DNA from: Arenibaculum pallidiluteum
Lineage (GTDB): Bacteria; Pseudomonadota; Alphaproteobacteria; Azospirillales; Azospirillaceae
Direction: 5' to 3'
DNA: 64,000 nucleotides
Assembly: GCF_017355985.1 (NCBI RefSeq)
Contig: NZ_JAFIQU010000002.1
Span: 372,001 to 436,000, forward strand
Below, piece by piece: positions 37,361 to 46,438 of the stretch. The notes beneath the pieces were generated by a model that did not search any database, was not told where the DNA came from, and saw only the letters and a list, made by a program, of their open reading frames with translations. Position 1 is the first letter of the stretch; each line of letters opens with the position of its first letter. The translations under genes and the position numbers were made by a program.

Positions 37361-38728
37361 TCAGTCACCCCGGTCCCGCGCCTGCCCGAGCAGGCCGTCG
37401 GGGCGGAGGATCAGGAACGCGGTCAGCAGGACGAAGATGGCGATATCCTTCTGCCCGGTGTCGAAGTAGCCCGTCCAGAGAGTCTCCAGCAGGCCGATCA
37501 GCACGCCGCCCAGCAGCGCCCCCGGGACCGATCCGATCCCGCCCACGACCGCAGCGGCCAGGGCCTTGAACCCGATGGCCCAGCCCATGAAGAAGTTCAC
37601 GCCGCCGTAGTGCAGCGCCACCACCAGTCCCGCCGCCGCGGCCAGCGCGCCGCCGAGCGCGAAGGCGGCGGCAACGGCGCGCCGGGTATCGACGCCGACC
37701 AGCGCCGCGGCGCCCATATCGTCCGCGCAGGCCCTCAGGGCGCGTCCGAGGCCCGTCCGGCGCAGCAGGGAGAGCACGCCGCCCGCGAGGGCGGCGGTCA
37801 GGGCCAGCACCGCGATCTGGCCGAGGGTGACGGTCAGCGGGAAGCCGGGCGCGTCCACCAGCACCAGCGTGCCGGAGAAGGGCTGCGCCAGCCAGCGGTC
37901 GCGGGTGCCCTGGAGCAGCCGCACACCCTCGGACAGGGCGATGGCAAGGCCGAGGGAGGCGACCAGCGGCGCCTGGCCACGCGTGCCGACCAGCGGCCGG
38001 TGCACGAGCCGCTCGACGGCCCAGCCCTGCAGCCCCACCAGGCCCATGACCAGGGCCAGGACAGGCGCGAGCAGGAGCGGCTGCCCGCCAAGGCCGGCCA
38101 TGCCGAGCAGCACCACGAGGATCACTGCGGCATAGGCGCCGGTCATCAGGAGCCCGCCGAAGGCCAAGTCGACCCGGCGCAGGACGCCGTAGACCAGGGA
38201 ATAGCCCATTGCCAGCAGACCGTAGACGCAGCAGAGACCGGTCGCGTTCAGGAGTTGCTGGGCGAGATAAAGCGCCGACCGTCCGGCTGCCGCTGGACGA
38301 GCGGCCTGATCAGCCGAGGGTCCTGGCAGCGCCAAGGGCGCGCGCGGCGGCGCCAGCGCGATTTCCATGAACCGCATCTGGGCGGGGTTCAGGGCGCCAG
38401 TCCGGTCGGTCGCCACGCCTTCCAGCGCGAGGCGCCCTTCCGAGAACGCGCCGCCCCTGAAACTGCAGGCGATCCAATGCTCGCCACCTGCCGGGCCGGG
38501 CGCCGCATAGGGCAGGCGCACCCCATGCGGCGCCGTTGGGTGCGGCTCGGCCGGGCGCCAGGACAGGGCGGCCGGATCGTCCTCGAAAGCCGCGATCAGG
38601 GATCGGCATATGCGCGCCTGCCCATCGTCGATGCCGCACCCCACCAGGAGCAGGGCGCATGCGACGGCCGCCGGTCCCAGGCGGTGCGCGGTCCCCGATG
38701 GAACCTGCGGATCAGCCAAGCGGGCCAT
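37361..38728 (-). CDS. LivH-type ABC permease with fused N-terminal lipoprotein-like domain
   Basis: Residues about 160-455 are a branched-chain-amino-acid-type permease (LivH family): CCVYGLLAMGYSLVYGVLRRVD at the front, GRALRACADDMGAAALVGVDT as the coupling loop and VVGGIGSVPGALLGGVLIGLLE near the end. Unusually, the protein begins with a signal carrying the lipobox LLVGC near residue 31 and a roughly 120-residue extracytoplasmic stretch. Classic LivH is about 300 residues; this has 455. No ATPase, partner permease or binding protein is adjacent. Start ATG 38728 overlaps the end of the HIT gene by 17 bases, so the two are probably coupled. Confidence 0.75.
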   Translation of the reverse strand: MARLADPQVPSGTAHRLGPAAVACALLLVGCGIDDGQARICRSLIAAFEDDPAALSWRPAEPHPTAPHGVRLPYAAPGPAGGEHWIACSFRGGAFSEGRLALEGVATDRTGALNPAQMRFMEIALAPPRAPLALPGPSADQAARPAAAGRSALYLAQQLLNATGLCCVYGLLAMGYSLVYGVLRRVDLAFGGLLMTGAYAAVILVVLLGMAGLGGQPLLLAPVLALVMGLVGLQGWAVERLVHRPLVGTRGQAPLVASLGLAIALSEGVRLLQGTRDRWLAQPFSGTLVLVDAPGFPLTVTLGQIAVLALTAALAGGVLSLLRRTGLGRALRACADDMGAAALVGVDTRRAVAAAFALGGALAAAAGLVVALHYGGVNFFMGWAIGFKALAAAVVGGIGSVPGALLGGVLIGLLETLWTGYFDTGQKDIAIFVLLTAFLILRPDGLLGQARDRGD

Positions 38729-39128
38729 CGGTGAAGGCCGCGCGCAGCCGGGCAGCGGCGTCGTCGCGGGCATCGGGCGCGTAGCGCTCTCCGAGCCCCG
38801 AGCCCCAGACGGGGTTTGGCCAGGCCGGGTCGTCCTTCCGGCGCGCCACTACGTGGACGTGGAGCTGCTCGACGATGTTGCCGATGGCAGCGACGTTCAG
38901 CTTGTCGGGGGCGTGGAGGCGCTGGAGAACGCGCGAGGCGGCCGCGGTCTCCTCGACCAGGAGGGTCCTGTCGGCGGCGGCGAGATCGTGGATCTCGCGC
39001 AGGCCCGGGCGGCGCGGCACCAGGATCAGCCAGGGCCATGCGGCGTTGTCCATCAGCAGCACCTCGCATAGCGTCAGCGCCGCCACAGGCGCCGTATCCG
39101 ACGCAAGACGTTCGTGGAGAGTGAACAT
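38712..39128 (-). CDS. HIT-domain nucleotide-binding protein
   Basis: This is a 138-residue HIT-superfamily hydrolase of the small alphaproteobacterial subgroup. The triad region reads QLHVHVVAR, that is Gln in place of the first His, which is usual for this subgroup, followed by DDPAWPNPVWG. Likely substrates are nucleotide phosphoramidates or dinucleotides. ATG 39128 follows GGAGAAA and shares its bases with the start codon of the GH17 gene on the other strand. Its 3' end overlaps the permease start. Confidence 0.82.
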   Translation of the reverse strand: MFTLHERLASDTAPVAALTLCEVLLMDNAAWPWLILVPRRPGLREIHDLAAADRTLLVEETAAASRVLQRLHAPDKLNVAAIGNIVEQLHVHVVARRKDDPAWPNPVWGSGLGERYAPDARDDAAARLRAAFTDGPLG

Positions 39129-40056
39129 GAGGTTTCTCCGGTCCCTGGTCATGGCATCGACCGTCCTACTGCCCATCGCGGCAACGGTCCAGGGCGCCGA
39201 GACACGGGGTGCCGAGACACGGCCCACCGAGATGGCGACGCCCCGGCTCGGCCTTTCCGGGATCAGCTATGCTCCCTATCAGCGAGGCCAGGATCCCAAC
39301 CGGGGCGACGCCCCGACCGCGGAGCAGGTCGCGCGCGACGTCGCGCTGATGGCGCCGCATTGCCGCGGGCTGCGGACCTATGCCGCCAGCAACGGCTCGC
39401 AGCACGTGCCTCCCGCCGCGGCACGCGAGGGGCTTCGGGTCGTCCAGGGCGCCTGGATCTCCCACGAGCCCGCCTGGAACGCGGCCGAGCTCGACCGGCT
39501 GGTCGCGCTCTCCAGAAACCATCCGGGGGCGGTGACGCGGCTGCTCGTCGGCAACGAAGCGATCTGGCGGGCCGATGTCCGGCCGGACGAGCTCGCCGCG
39601 ATGATGGCCCAGGCGCGTGCGCGGACCGGGCTGCCGGTCTCGACCTCGGAGCCATGGCATGTCTGGCTGAAGACACCCGCCCTGGCCGAGGCTGCTGACT
39701 TCCTTGCCGTTCACCTGTTGCCGTACTGGGACGGTGTTCCCGCCGAGCAGGCGCCAGCCTACCTGCTGGGCCGCATCGAGGAGCTGCGCAGAGCATATCC
39801 CGGAAAGCCCGTCGTGGTGACCGAGATCGGATGGCCGCGGCAGGGGCCGGTGCGCGGGGGCGCGGTCCCGAGCCCTGGGAACCAGGAGCTCTTCCTGGAT
39901 CTCTGGCGGGACGCGACGCGCGGGACGGACCTCGAATGGTACTGGCTGGAAGGCTTCGACCAGCCGTGGAAGGACGTGGAGGAGGCGGGACTGGGCGGTC
40001 ATTGGGGCCTCTGGCATGCGGACAGGGGCCCGGCCGTTCGGCAACTCCGCAATTAG
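39127..40056 (+). CDS. Glycoside hydrolase family 17-like secreted protein
   Basis: This exported 309-residue protein has an N-terminal signal (SLVMASTVLLPIAATVQGAE) followed by a GH17 TIM barrel. The acid/base Glu is in LLVGNEAIW and the nucleophile Glu in VVTEIGWPRQG. GH17 enzymes cut or remodel beta-1,3-glucans. Start ATG 39127 has GGAG eight bases upstream and overlaps the HIT gene's start codon; ATG 39151 is a later option. A short direct repeat makes the GAETRGAETR sequence after the signal. Confidence 0.82.
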   Translation: MRFLRSLVMASTVLLPIAATVQGAETRGAETRPTEMATPRLGLSGISYAPYQRGQDPNRGDAPTAEQVARDVALMAPHCRGLRTYAASNGSQHVPPAAAREGLRVVQGAWISHEPAWNAAELDRLVALSRNHPGAVTRLLVGNEAIWRADVRPDELAAMMAQARARTGLPVSTSEPWHVWLKTPALAEAADFLAVHLLPYWDGVPAEQAPAYLLGRIEELRRAYPGKPVVVTEIGWPRQGPVRGGAVPSPGNQELFLDLWRDATRGTDLEWYWLEGFDQPWKDVEEAGLGGHWGLWHADRGPAVRQLRN

Positions 40057-40162
40057 GCCGGATGGCCGAATGTAACGACCACGGAAGGATTAAGCCCACG
40101 GCGATGCGCTGGAGGCACGGCCGCCGGGTTACGCTGTTTGCGCGTTCTAGGGAGCAGCACCA

Positions 40163-41485
40163 ATGGCTGAGACGGCACTGGACCTCACCCGTTCCGAGAA
40201 GATTGCGCGGTTTGATACCCGCAAGTCCGAGGAGGAACGACGCGAACGGCTGATGCGGCTGCTGCAGCGCGTCCGGGCCCGGAGCACGGGGCTCGTCGCG
40301 GCACTCAGCGCCGAGGACAAGATGATCCAGTCGATGCCCGAGGCGAGCCCGGTGAAATGGCATCTCGCGCATACGACATGGCTTCTCGAGCACCTGGTGC
40401 TGGTCGGCCAGTGCCAGGGCTACACCGCCTTCGACGATTCCTACGGTTACCTCTTCGACGGGCACCAGCGGCGCGGCGGCCACCACCTTTCCGCGGACCA
40501 GCGCGGGCGGCTATCGCGCCCCTCGCTGGATGAGGTGACACGCTACCGTGACCACGTGAATGCCGCCGTCGTCCGGCTGATCCGGCAGGTTCCCGGCGCG
40601 CGCCTGGACGCGGTCGAGCGGGCCGTGACCATCGCCGTCCAGCACGAACTGCGCCATCAGGAGCATATGCTGTCCGACGCAAAGCACGCGTTGTGGTCGC
40701 TGCCCCAGCAGCCGGCGCTGCGCGACGCTCCCGGCGGACCGTCGGGCAACGCCATGCCACAGCGCTGGATCACCCAGGCGGGAGGCCTCGTCGAGATCGG
40801 GCACGAGGGACCCGGCTTCGCCTTCGACGACGAGGGGCCGCGGCACCGCGCCTGGCAGGATCCCTACAAGTTCGCGGGACGCCTCGTCACCTGCGGCGAG
40901 TACCGCGATTTCGTGAACGACGGCGGATACGAGAAGCCCTCGCTCTGGCTTGCAGAGGGCTGGGCGCTGGCCGAGCGCGAGGGCTGGCGCGCGCCGCTCT
41001 ACTGGCAGAAGCGCCACGGCGAGTGGGCGGTCTTCACGCTGGCCGGGCTGCGCCCCCTGGCCGATGCCGAGCCCGTATGCCACGTCAGCTTCTACGAGGC
41101 CGCCGCCTTCGCCCGCTGGGCCGGAAAGCGCCTGCCGACCGGGACCGAATGGGAGCTGTTCGCCCAGGATCGCCCGGTCGAGGGCAACCTGCTCCAGAAC
41201 GACCGGCTCCATCCCGTCCCGGCCAGCTGCGCCGAGGAGGGCCCCTGGCAGATGTTCGGCGACTGCTGGGAATGGACGGTCTCGTCCTACGCGCCCTACC
41301 CGCGCTTCAAGGCGAGCCACGAGGGCTTCGCCGAATGGAACGGGCGCTTCCTGTCGGGGCTGATGGTCCTGCGCGGCGGGTCCTGCCTGACCCCGGCCGA
41401 GCTGATGCGGCCGACCTTCCGGCAAGCCCTTGCGCCGCAAATGCGCCACTGCATGACCGGCATCCGCCTGGCCCAGGACGCCTGA
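40163..41485 (+). CDS. egtB: Ergothioneine biosynthesis sulfoxide synthase EgtB-like
   Basis: EgtB is an iron-dependent enzyme joining hercynine (trimethylhistidine) to a thiol with oxygen. The 440-residue protein has an N-terminal DinB-type domain with the iron-site motif HELRHQE (His161 and His165) and His67/His70 in KWHLAH, then a C-terminal FGE-sulfatase domain (CHVSFYEAAAFARWAGKRLP, GDCWEWTVSSY, RGGSCLTPAELMRPTFRQ). The AGGGAG ribosome binding site is good. No egtD methyltransferase is adjacent, so the partner lies elsewhere or the true substrate differs. Confidence 0.85.
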   Translation: MAETALDLTRSEKIARFDTRKSEEERRERLMRLLQRVRARSTGLVAALSAEDKMIQSMPEASPVKWHLAHTTWLLEHLVLVGQCQGYTAFDDSYGYLFDGHQRRGGHHLSADQRGRLSRPSLDEVTRYRDHVNAAVVRLIRQVPGARLDAVERAVTIAVQHELRHQEHMLSDAKHALWSLPQQPALRDAPGGPSGNAMPQRWITQAGGLVEIGHEGPGFAFDDEGPRHRAWQDPYKFAGRLVTCGEYRDFVNDGGYEKPSLWLAEGWALAEREGWRAPLYWQKRHGEWAVFTLAGLRPLADAEPVCHVSFYEAAAFARWAGKRLPTGTEWELFAQDRPVEGNLLQNDRLHPVPASCAEEGPWQMFGDCWEWTVSSYAPYPRFKASHEGFAEWNGRFLSGLMVLRGGSCLTPAELMRPTFRQALAPQMRHCMTGIRLAQDA

Positions 41486-41531
41486 ATGGCACGGCGGGCT
41501 GGGTCTTCCGCGGGAGACCCGGCCCGCCGCA

Positions 41532-43238
41532 TCATTCCTGCGGCTCGCGGCGGTCCTTGACGACCGAGAGCGGCACGCCCTCGGCCGAGATTTCGATCAC
41601 CGGCTGCCCGTCCAGGAGCTGCGGGCAGCGGCGGACCTGGGTGAAGGCCATGAAGAAGTCGGCGTTGCGCCATTCGGCCGTCCCGTCGACGATGCGAAGC
41701 CAGGAAGGCAGTTCGCCGCGCACGGCCAGCGGGTTTCCGCAGATCGAGAGCGTGTAGGTGCGGTCCGGCGGATTGCCGTCGTTCTCGCGCTCGACCAGCG
41801 CCACCAACTCGCGGGTCGCCTCCTGCAGCGAGTTCCCCCAGTAGTCCATCTCGAAGCGGCCGTAGGCGCCCTGGATGCCACCCACGAACTGGTTGTAGTA
41901 CACGTATTGGTTCGGATGCATCTTGCCAAGCTGGAAGGCGTACAGCAGGCACACGGTCGCAAGCACCGCCGCGGCCGCCTGGCCGGCGCGCCGGCCGAGA
42001 CGCTCGACCGCCGCCCAGGCGTCGTCGAAGAAGCGCGCGGCAATCACGGCCATGGGCGGCACGATGAAGAGGAAGTGCCTGATGCCGTTGTAGATCGTCG
42101 GCCTGAAGATCATGAACAGCACGATTGGCAGGAAGGCGGCCAGCCCCACCATCAGCCAGGGTCTTGCCGCGGCCCAGCCGCCGCGGCGCGAAGCCGCGAG
42201 CCAGATGGCGCCGCGAAGCGCCCCCAGGATGGTCCCGATCACCAGCGCCTCGGGCAGCTTGATCAGGAGATAGGCCGGCAGGTACAGGGCCGGCGGATCG
42301 CTGGCGTAGACGAGCTCGCCGAAGTACAGGGTCTGCAGCGTGAACGGGATGTGCGAGAAGGCCTGAAGCGCCACGATCGGATTCAGCGGCTCGAACACCG
42401 ACCAGGGCCAGAGCGCAGCCATCAGCGCGTAAATCACCGGGAGGCAGGGCCAGAGCGCGACCACCGTCCCCCAGGCGTCGCCCAGGGCCGCCCCGAAGCC
42501 GCCCCGGCGCCAGACATGGACGAGATGGGCCAGGATCGCGACGCCGAGATAGAGTCCGAGGAACAGCGCGCCCACCCGGATGCCCAGGGTGAGGCCGACG
42601 GCCGCGCCGAAGCGCAGCACGAGGCCCAGCCGCGGCCGGGGCAGGAGCAGCACCAGACGCGTTGCATAGTAGAGCGACCACACCATCCCGGCCGCGAAGG
42701 GGACGTCCTTCGTGTTGTTGAACATGCCCCCGTAGTAGACCCCGCTCAGGGCCAGCAGCAGCGCCGCCATGAAGCCGGCGCGCGGACCCGCGACCAGCCG
42801 GCCCAGCCGCCAGGTGCCGGCGACGCCGACGACGCCGAACAGCGCCGAGAGCAGGTGGCGCGTCTCGTACTCCTCGAACGGCGAGACGGGGATCAGGACC
42901 GCCACCATCAGGTCGAACAACCCGCCGTACCGGAACAGGTCCTTGAAGGTGAAGGCCGACATGTCCTGGAACCCCGAGAGGTAGAAGGACAGCAGGCGCT
43001 TTCCGTAGATGTGCTGGACCTCCTCGTCGGTCGTCACGCCGTAGTCGAGGAAGGTCATGCAGGAGAGGACGAGCAGCGCCAGCAGCAGCAGCCGGGCGCA
43101 CTGGTCCCAGGCCGAGCGCTGGACCTGCGGGATTGACCGCGCAGGCGAGGCGCCGATGCTGGTGTCGAAGCCGATGAAGTCGGCGGTCTGCTGGCTCACG
43201 GGGATGGGCTCATTCGGCGGCGCGGACGGCCGCCGCAT
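41532..43238 (-). CDS. GT39/ArnT-type membrane glycosyltransferase
   Basis: This polytopic membrane protein of 568 residues has many helices and the PMT/GT39 first-loop Asp-Glu in DYGVTTDEEVQHIYG. Such enzymes take a sugar from a polyprenyl phosphate and transfer it to protein or lipid on the periplasmic side. A soluble C-terminal domain (residues about 455-568, with the MDYWGNSLQEATRELVALVE segment) follows the last helix. It overlaps the end of the GT2 gene by 29 bases, and that enzyme would supply the lipid-linked sugar. Confidence 0.8.
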   Translation of the reverse strand: MRRPSAPPNEPIPVSQQTADFIGFDTSIGASPARSIPQVQRSAWDQCARLLLLALLVLSCMTFLDYGVTTDEEVQHIYGKRLLSFYLSGFQDMSAFTFKDLFRYGGLFDLMVAVLIPVSPFEEYETRHLLSALFGVVGVAGTWRLGRLVAGPRAGFMAALLLALSGVYYGGMFNNTKDVPFAAGMVWSLYYATRLVLLLPRPRLGLVLRFGAAVGLTLGIRVGALFLGLYLGVAILAHLVHVWRRGGFGAALGDAWGTVVALWPCLPVIYALMAALWPWSVFEPLNPIVALQAFSHIPFTLQTLYFGELVYASDPPALYLPAYLLIKLPEALVIGTILGALRGAIWLAASRRGGWAAARPWLMVGLAAFLPIVLFMIFRPTIYNGIRHFLFIVPPMAVIAARFFDDAWAAVERLGRRAGQAAAAVLATVCLLYAFQLGKMHPNQYVYYNQFVGGIQGAYGRFEMDYWGNSLQEATRELVALVERENDGNPPDRTYTLSICGNPLAVRGELPSWLRIVDGTAEWRNADFFMAFTQVRRCPQLLDGQPVIEISAEGVPLSVVKDRREPQE

Positions 43239-44256
43239 CGGCGGCGGCTATGGGATCGACATCGGGGGAGTCGAGCCCGTGGGCGGAACGGACGATATAG
43301 AGCGGCCGGCCCTTCACCTCGTTGAAGACCCGGCCGAGATAGTCGCCGATGATCCCAAGCGTCAGGAGCTGGATGCCGCCCAGGAACAGGACGGTGACGA
43401 TGATCGATTCATAGCCCGGCACATCGATGCCGAAGATCGCCGTGCGCAGCAGGCGGATCACGATGTAGACGAACGCGAAGAGCGAGATCAGGCCGCCGAT
43501 CAGGCCCCAGACCCGCAGGGGGAAGACCGAGAAGGCCGTCAGCCCGTCCAGCGAGAAGCGCAGCAGCCTCAGGAAGTTCCACGTGGTCTTGCCGCCCGCC
43601 CGGTCGCCCTGCTCGTAACGGATCGAGGTCTGGCGGAAGCCGACCCAGGCAAAGATGCCCTTCATGAAGCGCGTACGCTCGGGCATCCGGTTCACGATGT
43701 CGACGACCTTGCGGTCCATCAGGCGGAAGTCGCCGGCCTCCCGGGGCAGCGGCACCTCGGACATGCGATCGAAGGCCCAGTAGAAGGCCCGAGCCATCAC
43801 CCTGTGGCGCAGGCTCTGGCCGACGCGGGCATGGCGCACGGCGATGACGACGTCATAACCCTCCTGCCAGCGGGCGACGAGCTCGGGCAGCAGCTCGGGC
43901 GGGTGCTGCAGGTCGGCGTCCATGGGAATGATGGCGTCGCCCCGCGCGTGGGCCAGGCCGGCGCTCAACGCGGCCTCTTTCCCGAAGTTGCGGGACAGGT
44001 CGACGACCTTGACCTGCGGACGTTGGTGATGGACCTCCATCAGCCGTGCCAACGTGTCGTCGCGGCTGCCGTCGTTCACGCAGACGACTTCCCAGGCGAC
44101 GGGCATGGCGTCGAGAACCGGCAGCAGCCGCTCGAACAGGGCGGTGATGTTCTGGGCCTCGTTGTAGCAGGGGATCACGACCGACACGGTCGGCGTGCGT
44201 GGGGTGCGGAATCCCGGCGCGGCGACAAAGGCGGCCGAGCCTTCAAGGGACGACAT
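43210..44256 (-). CDS. Family 2 polyprenyl-phosphate glycosyltransferase, GtrB/DPM-like
   Basis: The 348-residue product has a cytoplasmic GT2 domain (SVVIPCYNEAQNI, MDADLQHPPELL with the metal DxD) and two C-terminal helices (FPLRVWGLIGGLISLFAFVY and VTVLFLGGIQLLTLGIIG). This matches GtrB-like enzymes that make polyprenyl-phosphate-linked sugars. It is upstream of, and overlaps, the GT39 gene, so the two probably form a donor-making and donor-using pair. ATG 44256 is chosen over 44292. An inverted repeat at 44276-44290 lies in its leader. Confidence 0.85.
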   Translation of the reverse strand: MSSLEGSAAFVAAPGFRTPRTPTVSVVIPCYNEAQNITALFERLLPVLDAMPVAWEVVCVNDGSRDDTLARLMEVHHQRPQVKVVDLSRNFGKEAALSAGLAHARGDAIIPMDADLQHPPELLPELVARWQEGYDVVIAVRHARVGQSLRHRVMARAFYWAFDRMSEVPLPREAGDFRLMDRKVVDIVNRMPERTRFMKGIFAWVGFRQTSIRYEQGDRAGGKTTWNFLRLLRFSLDGLTAFSVFPLRVWGLIGGLISLFAFVYIVIRLLRTAIFGIDVPGYESIIVTVLFLGGIQLLTLGIIGDYLGRVFNEVKGRPLYIVRSAHGLDSPDVDPIAAADAAAVRAAE

Positions 44257-44320
44257 GGCGAGATCCCGATTCAGCGACGCCCGTGGCGTCAATTTGGCCC
44301 AAGTGCCGGGGACCGGTCTT

Positions 44321-44338
44321 CCGTGGTCTATACCACGG
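44321..44338. promoter_or_regulatory. 18-bp palindrome in the GT2-mnmC divergent gap
   Basis: CCGTGGT-CTAT-ACCACGG is a perfect 7-4-7 inverted repeat, 65 bases upstream of the GT2 start and 112 bases upstream of mnmC. It could be an operator. Confidence 0.45.
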
Positions 44339-44449
44339 CGAAGGTAAATTTATCCACTCGCCCGCCCGGCCCCTATGCGCGCCGTCACAGACTTGTCGGC
44401 GCGTCGGTTCACTTGACTGCGCGCGCGGGTCGGCGCAAGACCCGCCGCC

Positions 44450-46393
44450 ATGACGCAGCAGCCCCGCTGGGCGCAGCCGCCGCGGGCCGAGATCGGCTGG
44501 CGCGACGGCGTGCCCTTCTCCACACGCTTCGATGACGTCTACTTCTCGGCCCAGGACGGGCTTGCGGAGTCGCGCGCCGTCTTCCTGGCAGGCGTGGGCC
44601 TGCCCGAGGCCTGGCGGGGGCGCCGGCGCTTCGCCATCGGCGAGACGGGTTTCGGCACCGGGCTGAACTTCTTGGCGGCCTGGGACCTCTGGGCGCGCGA
44701 CCCCGGCCGCCCCGACAGGCTCGACTTCGTCTCGGTTGAGGGATTTCCCCTCGCCCGCGAGGAGGCGGCCAGAGCCCTTTCCCGCTGGCCCGAGCTGGCC
44801 GGCCACGCCGATGCCCTGGCCTCCGCATGGCCGGAGCCGCATCCGGGCTTCCACCGGATGGCGTTCGCGGACGGGCGCGTCAGCCTGACGCTGCTGCTGG
44901 GTCCGGTGGAACCGATGCTGGCGGCGCTCGAGGCCCGGCTCGACGCATGGTTCCTGGACGGCTTCGCCCCTGCCCGCAACCCCGAGATGTGGACGGAGGG
45001 CGTCTTCTCCGCCGTCGCGCGGCTGAGCCGGCCTGGAGCGCGGCTGGGCACCTTCACCGCCGCCGGCCGGGTGCGCCGCGGGCTGGAGGCCGCGGGCTTC
45101 CGCTGCGCCAAGGTCCCCGGGCACGGCCGCAAGCGCGAGATGATCCGTGCGGTCTTCGATGGACCGGCGCCCGAGGCACGCGGCACGCGGCATACGCCCT
45201 GGTTCGCCGCGGCGCCGGCGCGCCAGCCCGGGCGGGCCCTGGTCCTGGGCGGGGGCATCGCCGGCGCCTGCGCCGCGAGGGCACTGTCGCGCCGTGGCTG
45301 GGAGGTGACGCTGGCCGAGCGGGGCTCCGGCCTGGGGGGCGAGGCATCGGGCAATCCCGGCGGCATCGTGATGCCGCGCCTCGTGCTCGGCGACGGGCCG
45401 GAGCGCGCCTTCCATGCCCAGGCCTTCCAGCACGCCGTCCGGACCTATGGATCCTCCCCGGCCTATCGGCGGACCGGCGTTCTGCATCTGGGCGGCGACC
45501 CGCGCTTGGCCGAAGCCGGGATCCTGCCCCCGGGCTGGATCGAGGCCGTCGATGCCGCGCAGGCGGGCGCGCTCGCTGGAGCGGCGCTCCCTGAAGGCGG
45601 CCTCTGGCTTCCGGCGGCCGGGTGGCTCGACCCGCGGGAGGAGATCGCGCGCCTGACGATCGGGACGCGCGTCCTGCTGGTGACGCCGGTGCTTCGGATC
45701 GAGCGCATGGCGGGTGGCTGGCTGGCCCGCGGCGCCGGGGACACGGCCCTGGCCGAGGCCGAGCTGGTGGTGCTGGCCGGCGGGCCCGACCTGCGTCTGA
45801 TCGAGCAGGCCGCCTGGCTTCCGCTGGTTCCGCGCCGCGGCCAGGTCACGCTGCTGCGGCCCCCGCCGGGCGCCGCCCCGCGCTGCGTGCTGGGCGGGGG
45901 CTCCTATCTGGTGCCCCTGGCCGACGGGCGCCTGCTCGTCGGGGCGACCTTCGATCCCGTGGCCGATGCCGTGCCCGCACCGGTCCAGGCGCCGCAGGAC
46001 CGAGACGACCGGCGGAACTTGGCTGCCCTGGCCGCCATGGCGCCCGGCCTGGCGTCCGGGACGGAGGTCCTGGAGGCCCGGGCGGGGCTGCGCGCGACCA
46101 CTGCGGACCACCTGCCCTTCGCGGGACCCCTGCCCGACCGAGAAGCCTGGCTCGCGGACTATGCGGCGCTGCGTACCGGCGACCGCCGCCGCCCTGCCCC
46201 GCCGCCAACCCTGCACGACGGCGTCATGGTGCTGTCGGGCCTGGGCGCGCGCGGCCTCACCACCGCGCCCCTCTGCGCCGAGCTGGTCGCCGCCCAGGTC
46301 TCGGGCGAGCCCTGGCCCGTGCCGCGTCAGGTGGCAGAGGCGCTGCATCCCGGGCGGGCGATCGTCAGGGCCCTGAGGACCCGCCGGGCCTGA
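44450..46393 (+). CDS. mnmC: Bifunctional tRNA wobble-uridine enzyme MnmC
   Basis: MnmC finishes the mnm5(s2)U34 modification of tRNA. The 647-residue product has the N-terminal methyltransferase (IGETGFGTGLNFLAAWDLW as SAM loop; the WFLDGFAPARNPEMW region) and the C-terminal FAD oxidoreductase (ALVLGGGIAGACAARALSRRG dinucleotide fold, SGLGARGLTTAPLCAELV near the end). Both halves look intact. It stands alone, divergent from the glycosyltransferases and convergent with dctM. Confidence 0.93.
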   Translation: MTQQPRWAQPPRAEIGWRDGVPFSTRFDDVYFSAQDGLAESRAVFLAGVGLPEAWRGRRRFAIGETGFGTGLNFLAAWDLWARDPGRPDRLDFVSVEGFPLAREEAARALSRWPELAGHADALASAWPEPHPGFHRMAFADGRVSLTLLLGPVEPMLAALEARLDAWFLDGFAPARNPEMWTEGVFSAVARLSRPGARLGTFTAAGRVRRGLEAAGFRCAKVPGHGRKREMIRAVFDGPAPEARGTRHTPWFAAAPARQPGRALVLGGGIAGACAARALSRRGWEVTLAERGSGLGGEASGNPGGIVMPRLVLGDGPERAFHAQAFQHAVRTYGSSPAYRRTGVLHLGGDPRLAEAGILPPGWIEAVDAAQAGALAGAALPEGGLWLPAAGWLDPREEIARLTIGTRVLLVTPVLRIERMAGGWLARGAGDTALAEAELVVLAGGPDLRLIEQAAWLPLVPRRGQVTLLRPPPGAAPRCVLGGGSYLVPLADGRLLVGATFDPVADAVPAPVQAPQDRDDRRNLAALAAMAPGLASGTEVLEARAGLRATTADHLPFAGPLPDREAWLADYAALRTGDRRRPAPPPTLHDGVMVLSGLGARGLTTAPLCAELVAAQVSGEPWPVPRQVAEALHPGRAIVRALRTRRA

Positions 46394-46438
46394 AAGGCTC
46401 CGGGACCCCGCCGAAGCTGAGCCGGATCCGCGCATCGC

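Noticed and set aside
38712..39128. Degenerate histidine triad as a novelty
   Set aside because: Gln in the first triad position with DPAWPxPVWG after it is usual for this HIT subgroup.
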